Shown here piece after piece: positions 1-8,613 of a stretch of 52,979 nucleotides of DNA (the stretch's first letter is position 1; every line of letters begins with the position of its first letter). Source of the DNA: Clostridiaceae bacterium. GTDB taxonomy: Bacteria > Bacillota > Clostridia > Saccharofermentanales > DTU023. The notes under the pieces were generated by a model that saw only the letters and a list, made by a program, of their open reading frames with translations, made no database searches and was not told the DNA's origin. The DNA lies in the NCBI GenBank assembly GCA_012799695.1, contig JAAZKT010000028.1, forward strand, positions 1 through 52,979. The letters are read 5' to 3'. Both the position numbers and the translations under genes were made by a program.

Positions 1-2980
1 CCGGTCCGGGATCATCGGGATCGCCCGGATCGGGGTCGTCCGGCCCGGGAGGAACGACCTTTTCCTTAACTGTCACCTTGCGAACCACAATGACGGCGTT
101 GCCATCACTGTCCACCACCGTGTAAGTAAGCTTGTAAACTCCGGGCTTCGTCACATCGACCTCTCCAGTGATCTGGATCTCATCAGTCAGATCGCCGTCC
201 TCGTTGTCGTGAGCCGTCACACCCGCCATGGGATCAAACTCATCGCCTTGGGTGATGGTCGTGTCGACCGCGCCGAAGATCTGAGGTTTACCGAGGATCT
301 TAACCGTTCTTTCCACCGAAACTTTCCGCCCGTAAGCATTCGTCACCGAGTAGGTAAAGGTGTAGGTTCCGGGGACACCGGCAGCAAAGGCTTCAGGCAG
401 ATCGCATTCGCAGGTCACATCATCCGTGATATCTCCGTCGAGCGGGTCTGTCGCGGTTACTCCCTGCAGGGGTTTGAAAGTCGCCACATCTTCCGCATAG
501 ATCTCGACATCCGGACCGACATTGATCACTGGATCGCCTACGACCGCAAAATCGAGTTCAACCGTTGTCTTATGGTCGAGTTTATCTTTTACGTAGAATT
601 CGGCATGATATGTGCCCGGTCCGAGCGGCTCACCGTCATACGGTGCACCATTCAGCGTGATCACAATACCAACGGCATCGTCAATACCGATTCCATCCCC
701 GTCATCCGCCTCCGCGGAGAGAACAACCTCATCGCCTTCAACGTCGAGGGTATCATCATCAAACAACTCAACAGGGAGACCGGCAACCGCCGGAATCGTG
801 TATTGAGGGGTTAATGTCGGAGCGGTTGTATCAAGCCTCACCTGGATCTTCTGCAGGAGCGTCTTCGTCGCGTTAAAGTCCGACAGATCTTCGATCTCGA
901 GACGGATGAAGTCTTTGTCGACCGCGCCTTCCACCAAATACTCGAAAGGCAGCTCATTAATATCAGGTCCCTGTTCTGTGATGTCATAGTAATCGAGGAC
1001 GACATCGCCGTTGATGGTCAGCTTGTATCCGAACGTGTTGTCGGACGCCGTTCCGGTGATATTCACGTCGAGCGTCTCCTCGGTCGTCCAAATGACGAGA
1101 GGCGCCTCGCTACCTGATATTTCTTCAGGGTCGTGTGTGTCCTCCGGGAATACGAAATCATACCCACCAACACTCGCAGGATCTGTTTCGAACACGAGAT
1201 TCGGGACATGACTGTCACAGAAGAAGCGAATCTTGGTGTCATAGATGACGAGATCGTCCTCGTTAACTGCCTTGACGTTGACATAAGTGAGACCCTCTTT
1301 GAGCGTCAACGTAACCGCCCAAGCGCCGTCAGCTCCAAGCACTTCAACACCGTCAAAAGTGAGCGAATTAAGATCTTTCGATTTGCCCTCAAGCGTGAGC
1401 TGGTGCGTTTCGGCTTCTTCATCCATGTAGAGAAACACCCATCCGTTGTAGAAGAGACCCTTTAGGCTTTCCGGTTCAACAATCCAGAAATCTCCGGCGT
1501 TCGGAACGATCGGTTCCATCGGCGCCGCGATCTCTTCCGGATCTTTGCCCTCGGGAAGGACGAAGAAACTCATGGTTTCGCCACGGTTTCCGGCATAGTC
1601 GACGGGTACAAGAACGACGAAACCGGCATCGGCGGCGATGGGGATTGAGACGGTACCGTCCTCACCGACCGTGAGGGCGAACTGTTTCTCGCCGTCAAAG
1701 CCGACGACACTGTTCCTGCCTTCCGCGTAGTTATCCGAGACTTTTACCTTGACGGTATCGGTGTCTTCAACATAAGGACGACCCTTGCTGTTGAACTTGA
1801 GCTCGTTCTCGAGCGCGAGTGTCGGAGCTGTCAGGTCAACGAGCAGTTTCCCTGTCGAGGTCGAGACTTCAACGTTATCCGCATCAAAACCCTTCAGCTC
1901 GAGGTCGACGGGCACGCCGTCCTCAACTTCAATGGCGTAGAGGTACGGTTTGCCGTCCACGGCATCTTGACCATTAACGGTCACGCGCTCCACGGCGCCA
2001 GTTGCCAAAGCCACAACGTATCCGAGACCCTTAGGCATCTTCAACGTATCGCTCTCAAGCTTGTTGTACTTAACAAATCCGTCCTTAACAGGTCTCCACG
2101 CATCGCTTCCGTCTTTGCTCTGGGCAAATTTCGCCGCATCGGCTCCCGAGCCCTCCTCATTCAACATCAACGTCTCAATCACTGTGTTGCCTACATAGTC
2201 GGCTACCACGATATATGCGATTGTACTGGTCAGACCCGTGAAGAGTTTGGGATTCACATTGATCGTTATGATCAGGTTGCCTTCCCCATCATATTCGATA
2301 TCTTGAGCAGGTTGTCTGGGTTTATCATTAAGCTTCTCTAACAGAACACCGGAGCTAGAGAGGTCGACTCCTGTACCGGCACCGTCACCAACAGGTCCGC
2401 AGTTGATCTTAACCTCCGTCGCACCCTCCTCATACGTCACGGATTCAGGCAATGTTAAGCCTGTCGGTATCGTATTGTCAATCTTGACCGGCATGTAGAT
2501 CGATTGCCAATCGGATTTCTCATTCATGCGGGCGCGGACTTCGTAAAAATACTGTCCCTCTTCCGCGTAGAAGAATTCGCCGTTCGATTTGTCGTAGAGT
2601 GTCCCGTCCCACTGCGTATCATACAGCGTCGCTATTGTGGCTCTAAACCGCGAGAGGCGATGCAGCACCGGTTTCCTGATGGAATCAACCCATCCGACTT
2701 GTCTCAGTTCATTGCCATCCTTATCCAAGATAAAGCATTCGACGTCTTGAACGCCACGGAAAACCCCGACATGAGGCGTGAGTTCCTGAATAATGTAGTC
2801 TTTCTCCGAGTCGGCGGGATTCGTATTGAACCCGACCGTCGAGGGATTGAAAGGCTTCTTTCCCAAGACCCAGTCCCACCAGTTGCCCGCAGGTGTTGGT
2901 GCGCCAATGCCCGGGTCGTCCCTATAAAGCTGTGTCGCACTGAAAACACAGTAGAGATTCGGAGCTGACGGATCCAACTC
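1..2980 (-). CDS. C-terminal part of the S8 cell-envelope peptidase, in the +1 frame (partial, runs off window)
   Basis: One nucleotide out of register with the upstream S8 ORF, the minus strand stays open from the frame-change point to the window edge, about 993 codons without a stop. It begins ELDPSAPNLYC and completes the Fn3-like fold that the upstream ORF breaks off. Then come beta-rich segments, two starting with TAPTL, and two bacterial Ig-like domains of the DUF5011 kind (GVTATDPLDGDITDDV and GVTAHDNEDGDLTDEI). Last is a Pro/Asp/Gly linker (PPGPDDPDPGDPDDPG), of the sort that precedes a cell-wall or SLH anchor, which would lie beyond the edge. No start codon with a good RBS stands at its beginning, so it is one gene with the N-terminal ORF, joined by a frameshift. 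Whether that shift is an assembly error, a mutation or recoding cannot be decided here. Confidence 0.8.
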
Positions 2981-5471
2981 AGGAATAAATGAGGTTGTAA
3001 AGGCTGAAACCGATCGGAGGCATACCCTCAACTAAGTCGAAGATCGGTAGATCATCGCCCCAGCTTCCAACGTATCCGAAGAAAGGAATGGACAAGTCGG
3101 GCGCTCCTACCGTTTCGAACTCCAGATAACCTTCAACGTAGTTACTCTCGACATCGCCCGGATCGATCTCGAACTCAACCGACACGGTGCCGTTTGCAGG
3201 AACCGTAATCGTTGTGTTTGCCGTTGTAACGTCCGCTGTAGGAACGACGACATCCTTTTCGGGGTCTGGACCTTTATGAGGAGCCGTATAGACGACGGGA
3301 TCCTTCAACGTGAAGGTTACGGGTTCTGCCCCATAGTTCTTAAAGTCAAGCGTAAATTTCTTGGAACCGGTAAAATCAAGCAATTCGATGTTACCGCTGC
3401 CATTGTGCGTCACCGTGACAAGCGAATCGACCGCGTCTTTGATATTGATGAGTCCGGCGCCGACTCGACGAGGCGAATGAATTACTTCGCCGTCCATCAA
3501 CACAGTCGCCGTATTGCTCAGGATAGCCTTCAGATATTGGGTGCGAGCAAGTTTCTCGATTCCATTCAACGCGGCGTTATCTTTCATCGCCTGCATGATA
3601 AGCGCCGAGGCGCCGGCCACGTGAGGCGCCGACATTGAGGTCCCGGACATCATACCGTATTGATCACCATTCAAAGTTGAGTAGACCATTCCGCCGACTC
3701 CTGCCACTTCAGGTTTGAAGTTCAGTTCGGGCGTCGGACCCCAGCTAGTGAAACGGGACGGTTGAGGCACTGCGGAAATATCAACCATGTCGTACAGAAT
3801 TGCCGTATTGACCGTGACGACACCGCCTTCTTCCAGCGCCGCCGCCATGGCAGTACCCGCTTCAAGGCTTGTGAACACAGACGAAATACCACCGTTTTCG
3901 ACACCACTCATAAGCGAGTCAGGGGGACCGGCAACGTTGTTGTACACGATGATGCCTATAGCGCCCTTATCGGCAACATTTATCGCCTTATCTTCGAATA
4001 ACAAAACACCACGCTTGACGAGCGCGTATTTGCCTGCAACTTCGTCAGGTATTTCATCCGTGTCGCCGAGACCGCAATCGACAAGCTCAATCCATTGCCC
4101 ATCCAAGAAAGTGCGCCCATCGTATGGCTCTTCCTGTTCTAAGACGTGGAAAGAAACCGCTGGGTCTCCATCGACCTTATACGACATCACGGTGTCATAA
4201 GCCTTCGTGTTGTCGATCGACGCTACCGAGAGTGCAGCCTCGATGGTAGAGGATGCGCCGACGGCACCGCTGTCAGCACCGCGGATAATCTGACCGAGTA
4301 CGTTCGTCGTCATGTTGTTCGGGGAAGACGCATACGCCAGACCTTCATTGCCCGCAGAAATGACGACGAGCGTTCCTGCTTCAGAAGCCGCCTGAATGGC
4401 ACGGGCGGTCGCATTATTGACATTCGAGAATCCGGACGGAGAACCGAGCGACATATTGATGACGTCGGCACCGAGCTTGACGGAGTCCTGAATCGCCATC
4501 AGGATGTCGTCACCGTAAGCGCCGCCCGTCTGGTGGTTCGAGAAAACCTTCATCGCGAGAAGCTGCGCTTCCGGTGCGACACCGCGAATGCCCTTGCGGG
4601 CATCGAGATCTTCATCCGTCGCATTACCCGCCGCGATACCGGCGACGTGCATGCCGTGCATAGATACATAATCCGCGTCATAAGGACGTCCGGATAAGTG
4701 TTGATCCACGACTTCCTGATTCTTGTCGGCGTAGTTGTAGCCGTAAGGAATCTTCGTATTGAAGTATTTACCGTCGAGACCGTATTCAGCAATAAGTCCC
4801 GCGACAGCATCCTTACTCAACTTCGCTTGCGCTTCTCCTTCTGGAGAGAGACGCATATCCTTATGGTTATAGTCGATACCCGTATCGATAATCGATATGA
4901 GCATGCCCTCGCCTTTGAATCCAAGTTCCTCCCAAACTTGGGAAGCCTTTGTCATGTCAGGGGCGTTGAACATCGTCGTCTCAAACACGGGAACTTCCGA
5001 GACGTTCTTCACTCCGGGAATCTCGCGTATTTTTTGGAAATCGCTTCGCTTTGCCATGAAGCTGAATCCGTTGACGAGATAACCGTAGCTGTTGATCGCT
5101 TCGCTTCCGGTAATCTTCCGAACGGCGTCACGCACCGATTTCTGTGACGCAATGACGCTACTCTCGGACTTCCCTGACTGTTTGGCGGCAGGCGCATTGA
5201 GCTCGATCATTACGCGAACAACCTCACTCATATACTCCGTATCTGCCAATAGCTCGCGAAGTTTGCTAAGCTCAGCTGCCTTCTGTTCCCTGAACTGCTT
5301 CTTGATGACTGTCGTATCGAAATCCGCAGGCAAGAGACTGCGTTTACTCTCTGTCTCCGCCAGAACCGGCACGTTCGATGACGGCACGATGAATGCGGAC
5401 ACAGCTACTGCAGAAAACAACAAACCAAGAACCAGCACGAACGAAAGCGCTTTTCTCATATGTTTTTTCAT
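2979..5471 (-). CDS. secreted S8 subtilisin-family cell-envelope peptidase, N-terminal and catalytic part
   Basis: This is a lactocepin/Vpr-like extracellular serine protease. The start is set at MKKHMRK, codon 16 of the ORF track entry, because GGAGAGGAG lies 9 nt upstream. Order of parts (new numbering): signal peptide with a hydrophobic core at about 6-26; I9-type propeptide at about 85-165; S8 catalytic domain with Asp196 (IIDTGID), His272 (HGMHVAG), oxyanion Asn375 (SAGNEG) and Ser612 (GTSMSAPH); a PA insert at about 460-555 (GKYALVKRG); then the start of an Fn3-like domain. The ORF stops at TGA inside that Fn3-like domain (PFFGYVGSW ... LIYS), and the remainder continues in the +1 frame downstream. 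Likely role: cell-surface protein breakdown to feed peptide uptake, in line with pepF nearby. Confidence 0.92.
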   Translation of the reverse strand: MKKHMRKALSFVLVLGLLFSAVAVSAFIVPSSNVPVLAETESKRSLLPADFDTTVIKKQFREQKAAELSKLRELLADTEYMSEVVRVMIELNAPAAKQSGKSESSVIASQKSVRDAVRKITGSEAINSYGYLVNGFSFMAKRSDFQKIREIPGVKNVSEVPVFETTMFNAPDMTKASQVWEELGFKGEGMLISIIDTGIDYNHKDMRLSPEGEAQAKLSKDAVAGLIAEYGLDGKYFNTKIPYGYNYADKNQEVVDQHLSGRPYDADYVSMHGMHVAGIAAGNATDEDLDARKGIRGVAPEAQLLAMKVFSNHQTGGAYGDDILMAIQDSVKLGADVINMSLGSPSGFSNVNNATARAIQAASEAGTLVVISAGNEGLAYASSPNNMTTNVLGQIIRGADSGAVGASSTIEAALSVASIDNTKAYDTVMSYKVDGDPAVSFHVLEQEEPYDGRTFLDGQWIELVDCGLGDTDEIPDEVAGKYALVKRGVLLFEDKAINVADKGAIGIIVYNNVAGPPDSLMSGVENGGISSVFTSLEAGTAMAAALEEGGVVTVNTAILYDMVDISAVPQPSRFTSWGPTPELNFKPEVAGVGGMVYSTLNGDQYGMMSGTSMSAPHVAGASALIMQAMKDNAALNGIEKLARTQYLKAILSNTATVLMDGEVIHSPRRVGAGLINIKDAVDSLVTVTHNGSGNIELLDFTGSKKFTLDFKNYGAEPVTFTLKDPVVYTAPHKGPDPEKDVVVPTADVTTANTTITVPANGTVSVEFEIDPGDVESNYVEGYLEFETVGAPDLSIPFFGYVGSWGDDLPIFDLVEGMPPIGFSLYNLIYS

Positions 5472-5862
5472 CCTTGTACTCCTCTCCACGAAAAAACCCG
5501 CAGTTCTTCCGAACATGCGAGTTTAATGCGTACTAAATCCACTATCAATTTGATACAGTTTTCTCGATGTATTACTCAATCTAAATCGTCTCCTCATACA
5601 TCAAATGAACATCGGAAAAGGACGGAACGCCTCCACGCCAAATAGGCAACGAAACAATCCGCCGCATATAGTAGAATTTTACATCATTCCTGAGCAAAAA
5701 TGCAAGTGCGCAAAACAGCTTGTTAGCTGACGCCGAAAACGTATCTTCCTGTGCATATGGATACAAAATAAATCAGAAATAGTCAGAAATTCTCTGAGGT
5801 AAACACCAACCGCTTGTCCGAGCACAGCCCAACGCAATCAGCTTAAGCTTTCAACAGGTCAC
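5472..5862. other. 391-bp intergenic region upstream of the S8 peptidase
   Basis: No convincing gene lies here; the 61-aa ORFs of the track have no RBS and no recognisable sequence. It holds a possible minus-strand promoter (listed separately) and a leader of about 200 nt for the peptidase. The small AGCTTAAGCT palindrome near 5840 is too weak to call a terminator for the gene ending at 5863. Confidence 0.5.
5676..5705 (-). promoter_or_regulatory. possible promoter of the S8 peptidase gene
   Basis: On the minus strand TTGCAT is followed after 18 nt by TAAAAT, in the AT-rich spacer upstream of the peptidase. The match is moderate and would give a long leader of about 200 nt. Confidence 0.35.
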
Positions 5863-6357
5863 TTAACGATCAGCGATGATCACGTCCGGAAACCCTCTTC
5901 TCGACCTGCCTTTGGATACAGGCAGATTGGTCGACACGTCGCCGTCGCCCACATCTTCGGCGAGCAGCTCGACGAAATAATGCCAGCTCATCATGTCGGC
6001 CGTTCCGATCTCCGGCGATTCAAGTCGCAAAAAGAGCCGGACGCCCGTTTCCGTCTTGATAACATCGGAGACCGTTACCCGTGTCGAACCGGAACTGGCG
6101 CTCACAACACCCGCCACCAGAACGCGAGTCTCAAAAAAACTAGCATTATACTTCTTGAATAAATCATCGAGACGTGCCTGATCCCACTGCCAGCCGTAAT
6201 GGGCGCCATCTACAAAGCTCCTAAACTGCTCAACACTCTTGATGAGAACAGGTGCCGACGTCACACCGACACCGGCACCCAAAGGACGTGTGGGTATCAC
6301 GCGGATGCGATAGTCGATCGGTTCACCGCTATAAAGTTTTTTAAAACGGTATTTCAT
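5863..6357 (-). CDS. small uncharacterised protein downstream of pepF
   Basis: A 164-aa soluble protein without signal peptide or membrane segment. The start MKYRFKKL is supported by GGGAGA about 7 nt upstream. A central stretch, YNASFFETRVLVAGVVSASSG, followed by DMMSWHYFVELL, weakly recalls small clostridial proteins with a PrcB-like C-terminal fold (from memory, not searched). It follows the 52-aa membrane protein by 27 nt and is probably co-transcribed with pepF. Function unknown; a link to peptide metabolism or the cell surface is suggested only by its position between two peptidase genes. Confidence 0.75.
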   Translation of the reverse strand: MKYRFKKLYSGEPIDYRIRVIPTRPLGAGVGVTSAPVLIKSVEQFRSFVDGAHYGWQWDQARLDDLFKKYNASFFETRVLVAGVVSASSGSTRVTVSDVIKTETGVRLFLRLESPEIGTADMMSWHYFVELLAEDVGDGDVSTNLPVSKGRSRRGFPDVIIADR

Positions 6358-6384
6358 GCCCGTTCTCCCATCGTGTATAACGCT

Positions 6385-6543
6385 TTAAGAGTCGCGAAAC
6401 TGAGACTCCCACTGTTCCTCCTCGTTTCTTTTCTTTTTCCAGTATTTTTCTTTTTTCTTCTGCAATTTTTGCAGGACGGCGACCATACCTATAACCGCCG
6501 CCACGACAATTATAAATCCAATAATTGATACAATGTCAGGCAT
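6385..6543 (-). CDS. 52-aa single-pass membrane protein (absent from ORF track)
   Basis: A short ORF begins 9 nt after the pepF stop. It encodes MPDIVSIIGFIIVVAAVIG and onward: one hydrophobic helix at about residues 4-24, then a very basic and charged tail (KLQKKKEKYWKKKRNEEE) ending at Ser52. The N-out/C-in topology follows the positive-inside rule. A purine-rich AGGGTAGAG lies just upstream and overlaps the end of pepF, so translational coupling is likely. Start, stop, helix and tail are all coherent and the next gene follows after 27 nt, which supports a real small gene. The family is not recognised. Confidence 0.65.
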   Translation of the reverse strand: MPDIVSIIGFIIVVAAVIGMVAVLQKLQKKKEKYWKKKRNEEEQWESQFRDS

Positions 6544-6552
6544 CGCTCTACC

Positions 6553-8406
6553 CTATCCCATCAGCGCTTCCAACTCGTCGAGACCTCGTTCGAAAGCATC
6601 GAGAGCTCTTACGATCGTTTCGGGTGTCGTCATGTCGACGCCGGCCTTTTTCAGCACATCGATAGGCCAGTCGGATGATCCCGCCTTGAGGAACCCGAGA
6701 TAACGCTCGACGGCGGGCTGCCCTTCGGTCAGGATCGCATCCGCGAAAGATGTCGCGGCGGAGAATCCCGTCGCATACTGGAAAACGTAGTAGTTGTAAT
6801 AGAAGTGCGGAATACGCGCCCACTCGTTGGCGATGTCAGGATCGAATGTAAGCGCTTCTCCGTAGTACTTCTTGTTAAGCTCACCGTATTTCTCGCTCAG
6901 AAAATCAGCCGTTAGGGCCTCGCCGGCTTCATCGGCAAGATGGATCATGTGCTCAAATTCGGCAAACTGTGTCTGCCGGAACACGGTTCCCTTGGCTCCG
7001 TCGAGGTAGTGGCTGATCACGGCGGCGCGCATCTCGTCACTGTCCGCTGTCTTGAGCAAATAATTCGACAACAGGATCTCGTTACACGTGGAGGCGATCT
7101 CCGCGAGGAAAATCGGGTAATGACCGTACTGGAACGGCTGCGCGTTGCGCGTGTAGTACGAGTGAATGCTGTGCCCCAATTCGTGTGCGAGCGTAAAGAG
7201 GTTATCGAACGTTCCCTGCCAGCTCATCAGAATGAACGGATTCGTAGCATAAGTGCCGCCGGAATATGCTCCGGAACGCTTGCCTGTGTTCACCGCCCAA
7301 TCGATCCAGCGTTCTTCAAACGCGCGTTTCAGCAATCCGATATATTCTTCTCCGAGAGGTGCGAGCGCCTTGTAGAGGATTTCCTTAGCTTCATCGAATG
7401 TAAAATGCAAGTCGATTTCTTTGACGAGCGAGACGTACATGTCGTACGAATGGAGCTCGTCGACGCCGAGAATACGTTTGCGCATGCGGACATAGCGATG
7501 CAATAGCGGCAAGCGCTCGTTCACAGCTTCCAATAAACTGTCGTAAACAGATTCTGGCACGGCATTTCTGAATAGAGACGCCTCGCGTCCCGTCGTAAAG
7601 CCGCGTACATTCTTGTTAAACGTATCGACGCGGATCGCATTCTGCAGTGTCGTCGCGCATGTGTTCCTGAACTGACCGAATGTTTTGTACATGCTCTTGA
7701 AAGCGTCACGGCGCACGCGCGGATCACGGCTCTCAAGATACACGCCGAGATGCGAATGAGACATCGGAACCGTCTCGCCTTTTTCGTTGACGATGGGATC
7801 GAATGTCATGTCGGCATTCGATAAAATGCCGAAAATCTCATCGGGCGCTCCTAAGATCTGAGACGCTTTGGCTAGGAGGATTTCTTCTGCCTGCGAAAGC
7901 TTGTATTTCTTCTCTCGGAGAATCATCTCGAAGGCATGTCGGTACTCGGCAAGTTCAGGCTTTTCCTCGATGAAATGCTCCAGCGTTTCCGGCGGAATCT
8001 CGATCACCTCCGGCTCGAACCAAGCATCGTCGCCCATAGCGGACGCGATCACCGCACCGAGGCGCCCCTTCATCGCGAGAAAGGTGGTATCAGATGTGTC
8101 TTCATCTGCACGATGGAAAGCGTACGCACCGATTTTCATGAGTTCAATCATGAACTCTTGGCGCGTGCGAACTGCCTCATATAGCGCCTCCGCCGACTCG
8201 GTCAGCCGCCCTCTGTACTCTGTCAACAACCCACGTTTCGGTAGGAGTTCCGCGAAAGCTTCCTCCCATGCTTCGACGGATGGAAAAACAGTCGTCATGT
8301 CCCACGTCTGTTCGACAGGCACTTCAGAGCGATGGAGCTGTTTAACCGATCCCGATTCCTCTGCTTCTCGTTGTTCTTGTTCAAGTAGTTGAGTGTCTAT
8401 CCACAT
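6553..8406 (-). CDS. pepF: oligoendopeptidase F (M3B zinc metallopeptidase)
   Basis: A cytoplasmic zinc peptidase that cleaves imported oligopeptides. The zinc motif HELGH sits in TLAHELGHSIHSYYT in the last third, with the expected downstream Glu in the LAEIASTCNE segment. The N-terminal helical domain and the total of 617 aa match the family (about 600 aa). The start is placed at MWIDTQ, codon 14 of the track ORF, because GGGGGAG lies 9 nt upstream; the longer ORF start has no RBS. It is followed within 10 and 186 nt by two small genes and has its own likely promoter, so it is probably first gene of a three-gene operon. Confidence 0.95.
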   Translation of the reverse strand: MWIDTQLLEQEQREAEESGSVKQLHRSEVPVEQTWDMTTVFPSVEAWEEAFAELLPKRGLLTEYRGRLTESAEALYEAVRTRQEFMIELMKIGAYAFHRADEDTSDTTFLAMKGRLGAVIASAMGDDAWFEPEVIEIPPETLEHFIEEKPELAEYRHAFEMILREKKYKLSQAEEILLAKASQILGAPDEIFGILSNADMTFDPIVNEKGETVPMSHSHLGVYLESRDPRVRRDAFKSMYKTFGQFRNTCATTLQNAIRVDTFNKNVRGFTTGREASLFRNAVPESVYDSLLEAVNERLPLLHRYVRMRKRILGVDELHSYDMYVSLVKEIDLHFTFDEAKEILYKALAPLGEEYIGLLKRAFEERWIDWAVNTGKRSGAYSGGTYATNPFILMSWQGTFDNLFTLAHELGHSIHSYYTRNAQPFQYGHYPIFLAEIASTCNEILLSNYLLKTADSDEMRAAVISHYLDGAKGTVFRQTQFAEFEHMIHLADEAGEALTADFLSEKYGELNKKYYGEALTFDPDIANEWARIPHFYYNYYVFQYATGFSAATSFADAILTEGQPAVERYLGFLKAGSSDWPIDVLKKAGVDMTTPETIVRALDAFERGLDELEALMG

Positions 8407-8447
8407 GGATGATCTCTCCCCCGTTTCTGTTGTTTTTATCTGCATTT

Positions 8448-8476
8448 ATCTTAGTCGTATGGTCCTAAACTGACAA
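8448..8476 (-). promoter_or_regulatory. likely pepF promoter
   Basis: Minus strand: TTGTCA, 17-nt spacer, TAAGAT, about 40 nt upstream of the pepF start. Good spacing and 5/6 and 4/6 matches to the sigma-A consensus. Confidence 0.55.
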
Positions 8477-8521
8477 GCGTTTTTGTCGCTTGGCGCGCTT
8501 GCACGTTAACTTCTTCACGAA

Positions 8522-8613
8522 TCAGTTTCAGGAGCGTCCTCTCAGGAGAGCCCCACGAGAGTTGGTCGAAAAACACAATTTCAGTTTCAGGAGCGTCCTC
8601 TTAGGAAAGCTCC
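8522..8613. repeat. direct repeat of 33 bp at the 3' end of gyrA
   Basis: Two copies of TCAGTTTCAGGAGCGTCCTC and following bases occur at 8522-8554 and 8581-8613, 59 bp apart, with three mismatches, all transitions. The second copy contains the last codons and the TAA of gyrA. Each copy can fold on itself (TCCT/AGGA, and GGAGC/GCTCC in the second). It looks like a local duplication of the gyrA tail; the pair may also act as a structured 3' end of the mRNA. Confidence 0.85.

Noticed and set aside
2504-2968. Plus-strand ORFs in 1-2970 as genes
   Set aside because: The minus strand has a continuous frame with coherent surface-protein domains through this whole stretch; the plus-strand ORFs are shadows.
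2979-3040. Shine-Dalgarno stimulator of the prfB type for the frameshift
   Set aside because: The nearest GAGGGT is about 35 nt upstream, too far for the known prfB arrangement.
5581-5766. 61-aa minus-strand ORF upstream of the S8 peptidase
   Set aside because: No RBS, no domain; it overlaps the likely promoter.
6199-6528. 109-aa plus-strand ORF with a hydrophobic stretch
   Set aside because: It is the complement of the 52-aa membrane protein and the 164-aa protein, which have RBS and operon support.
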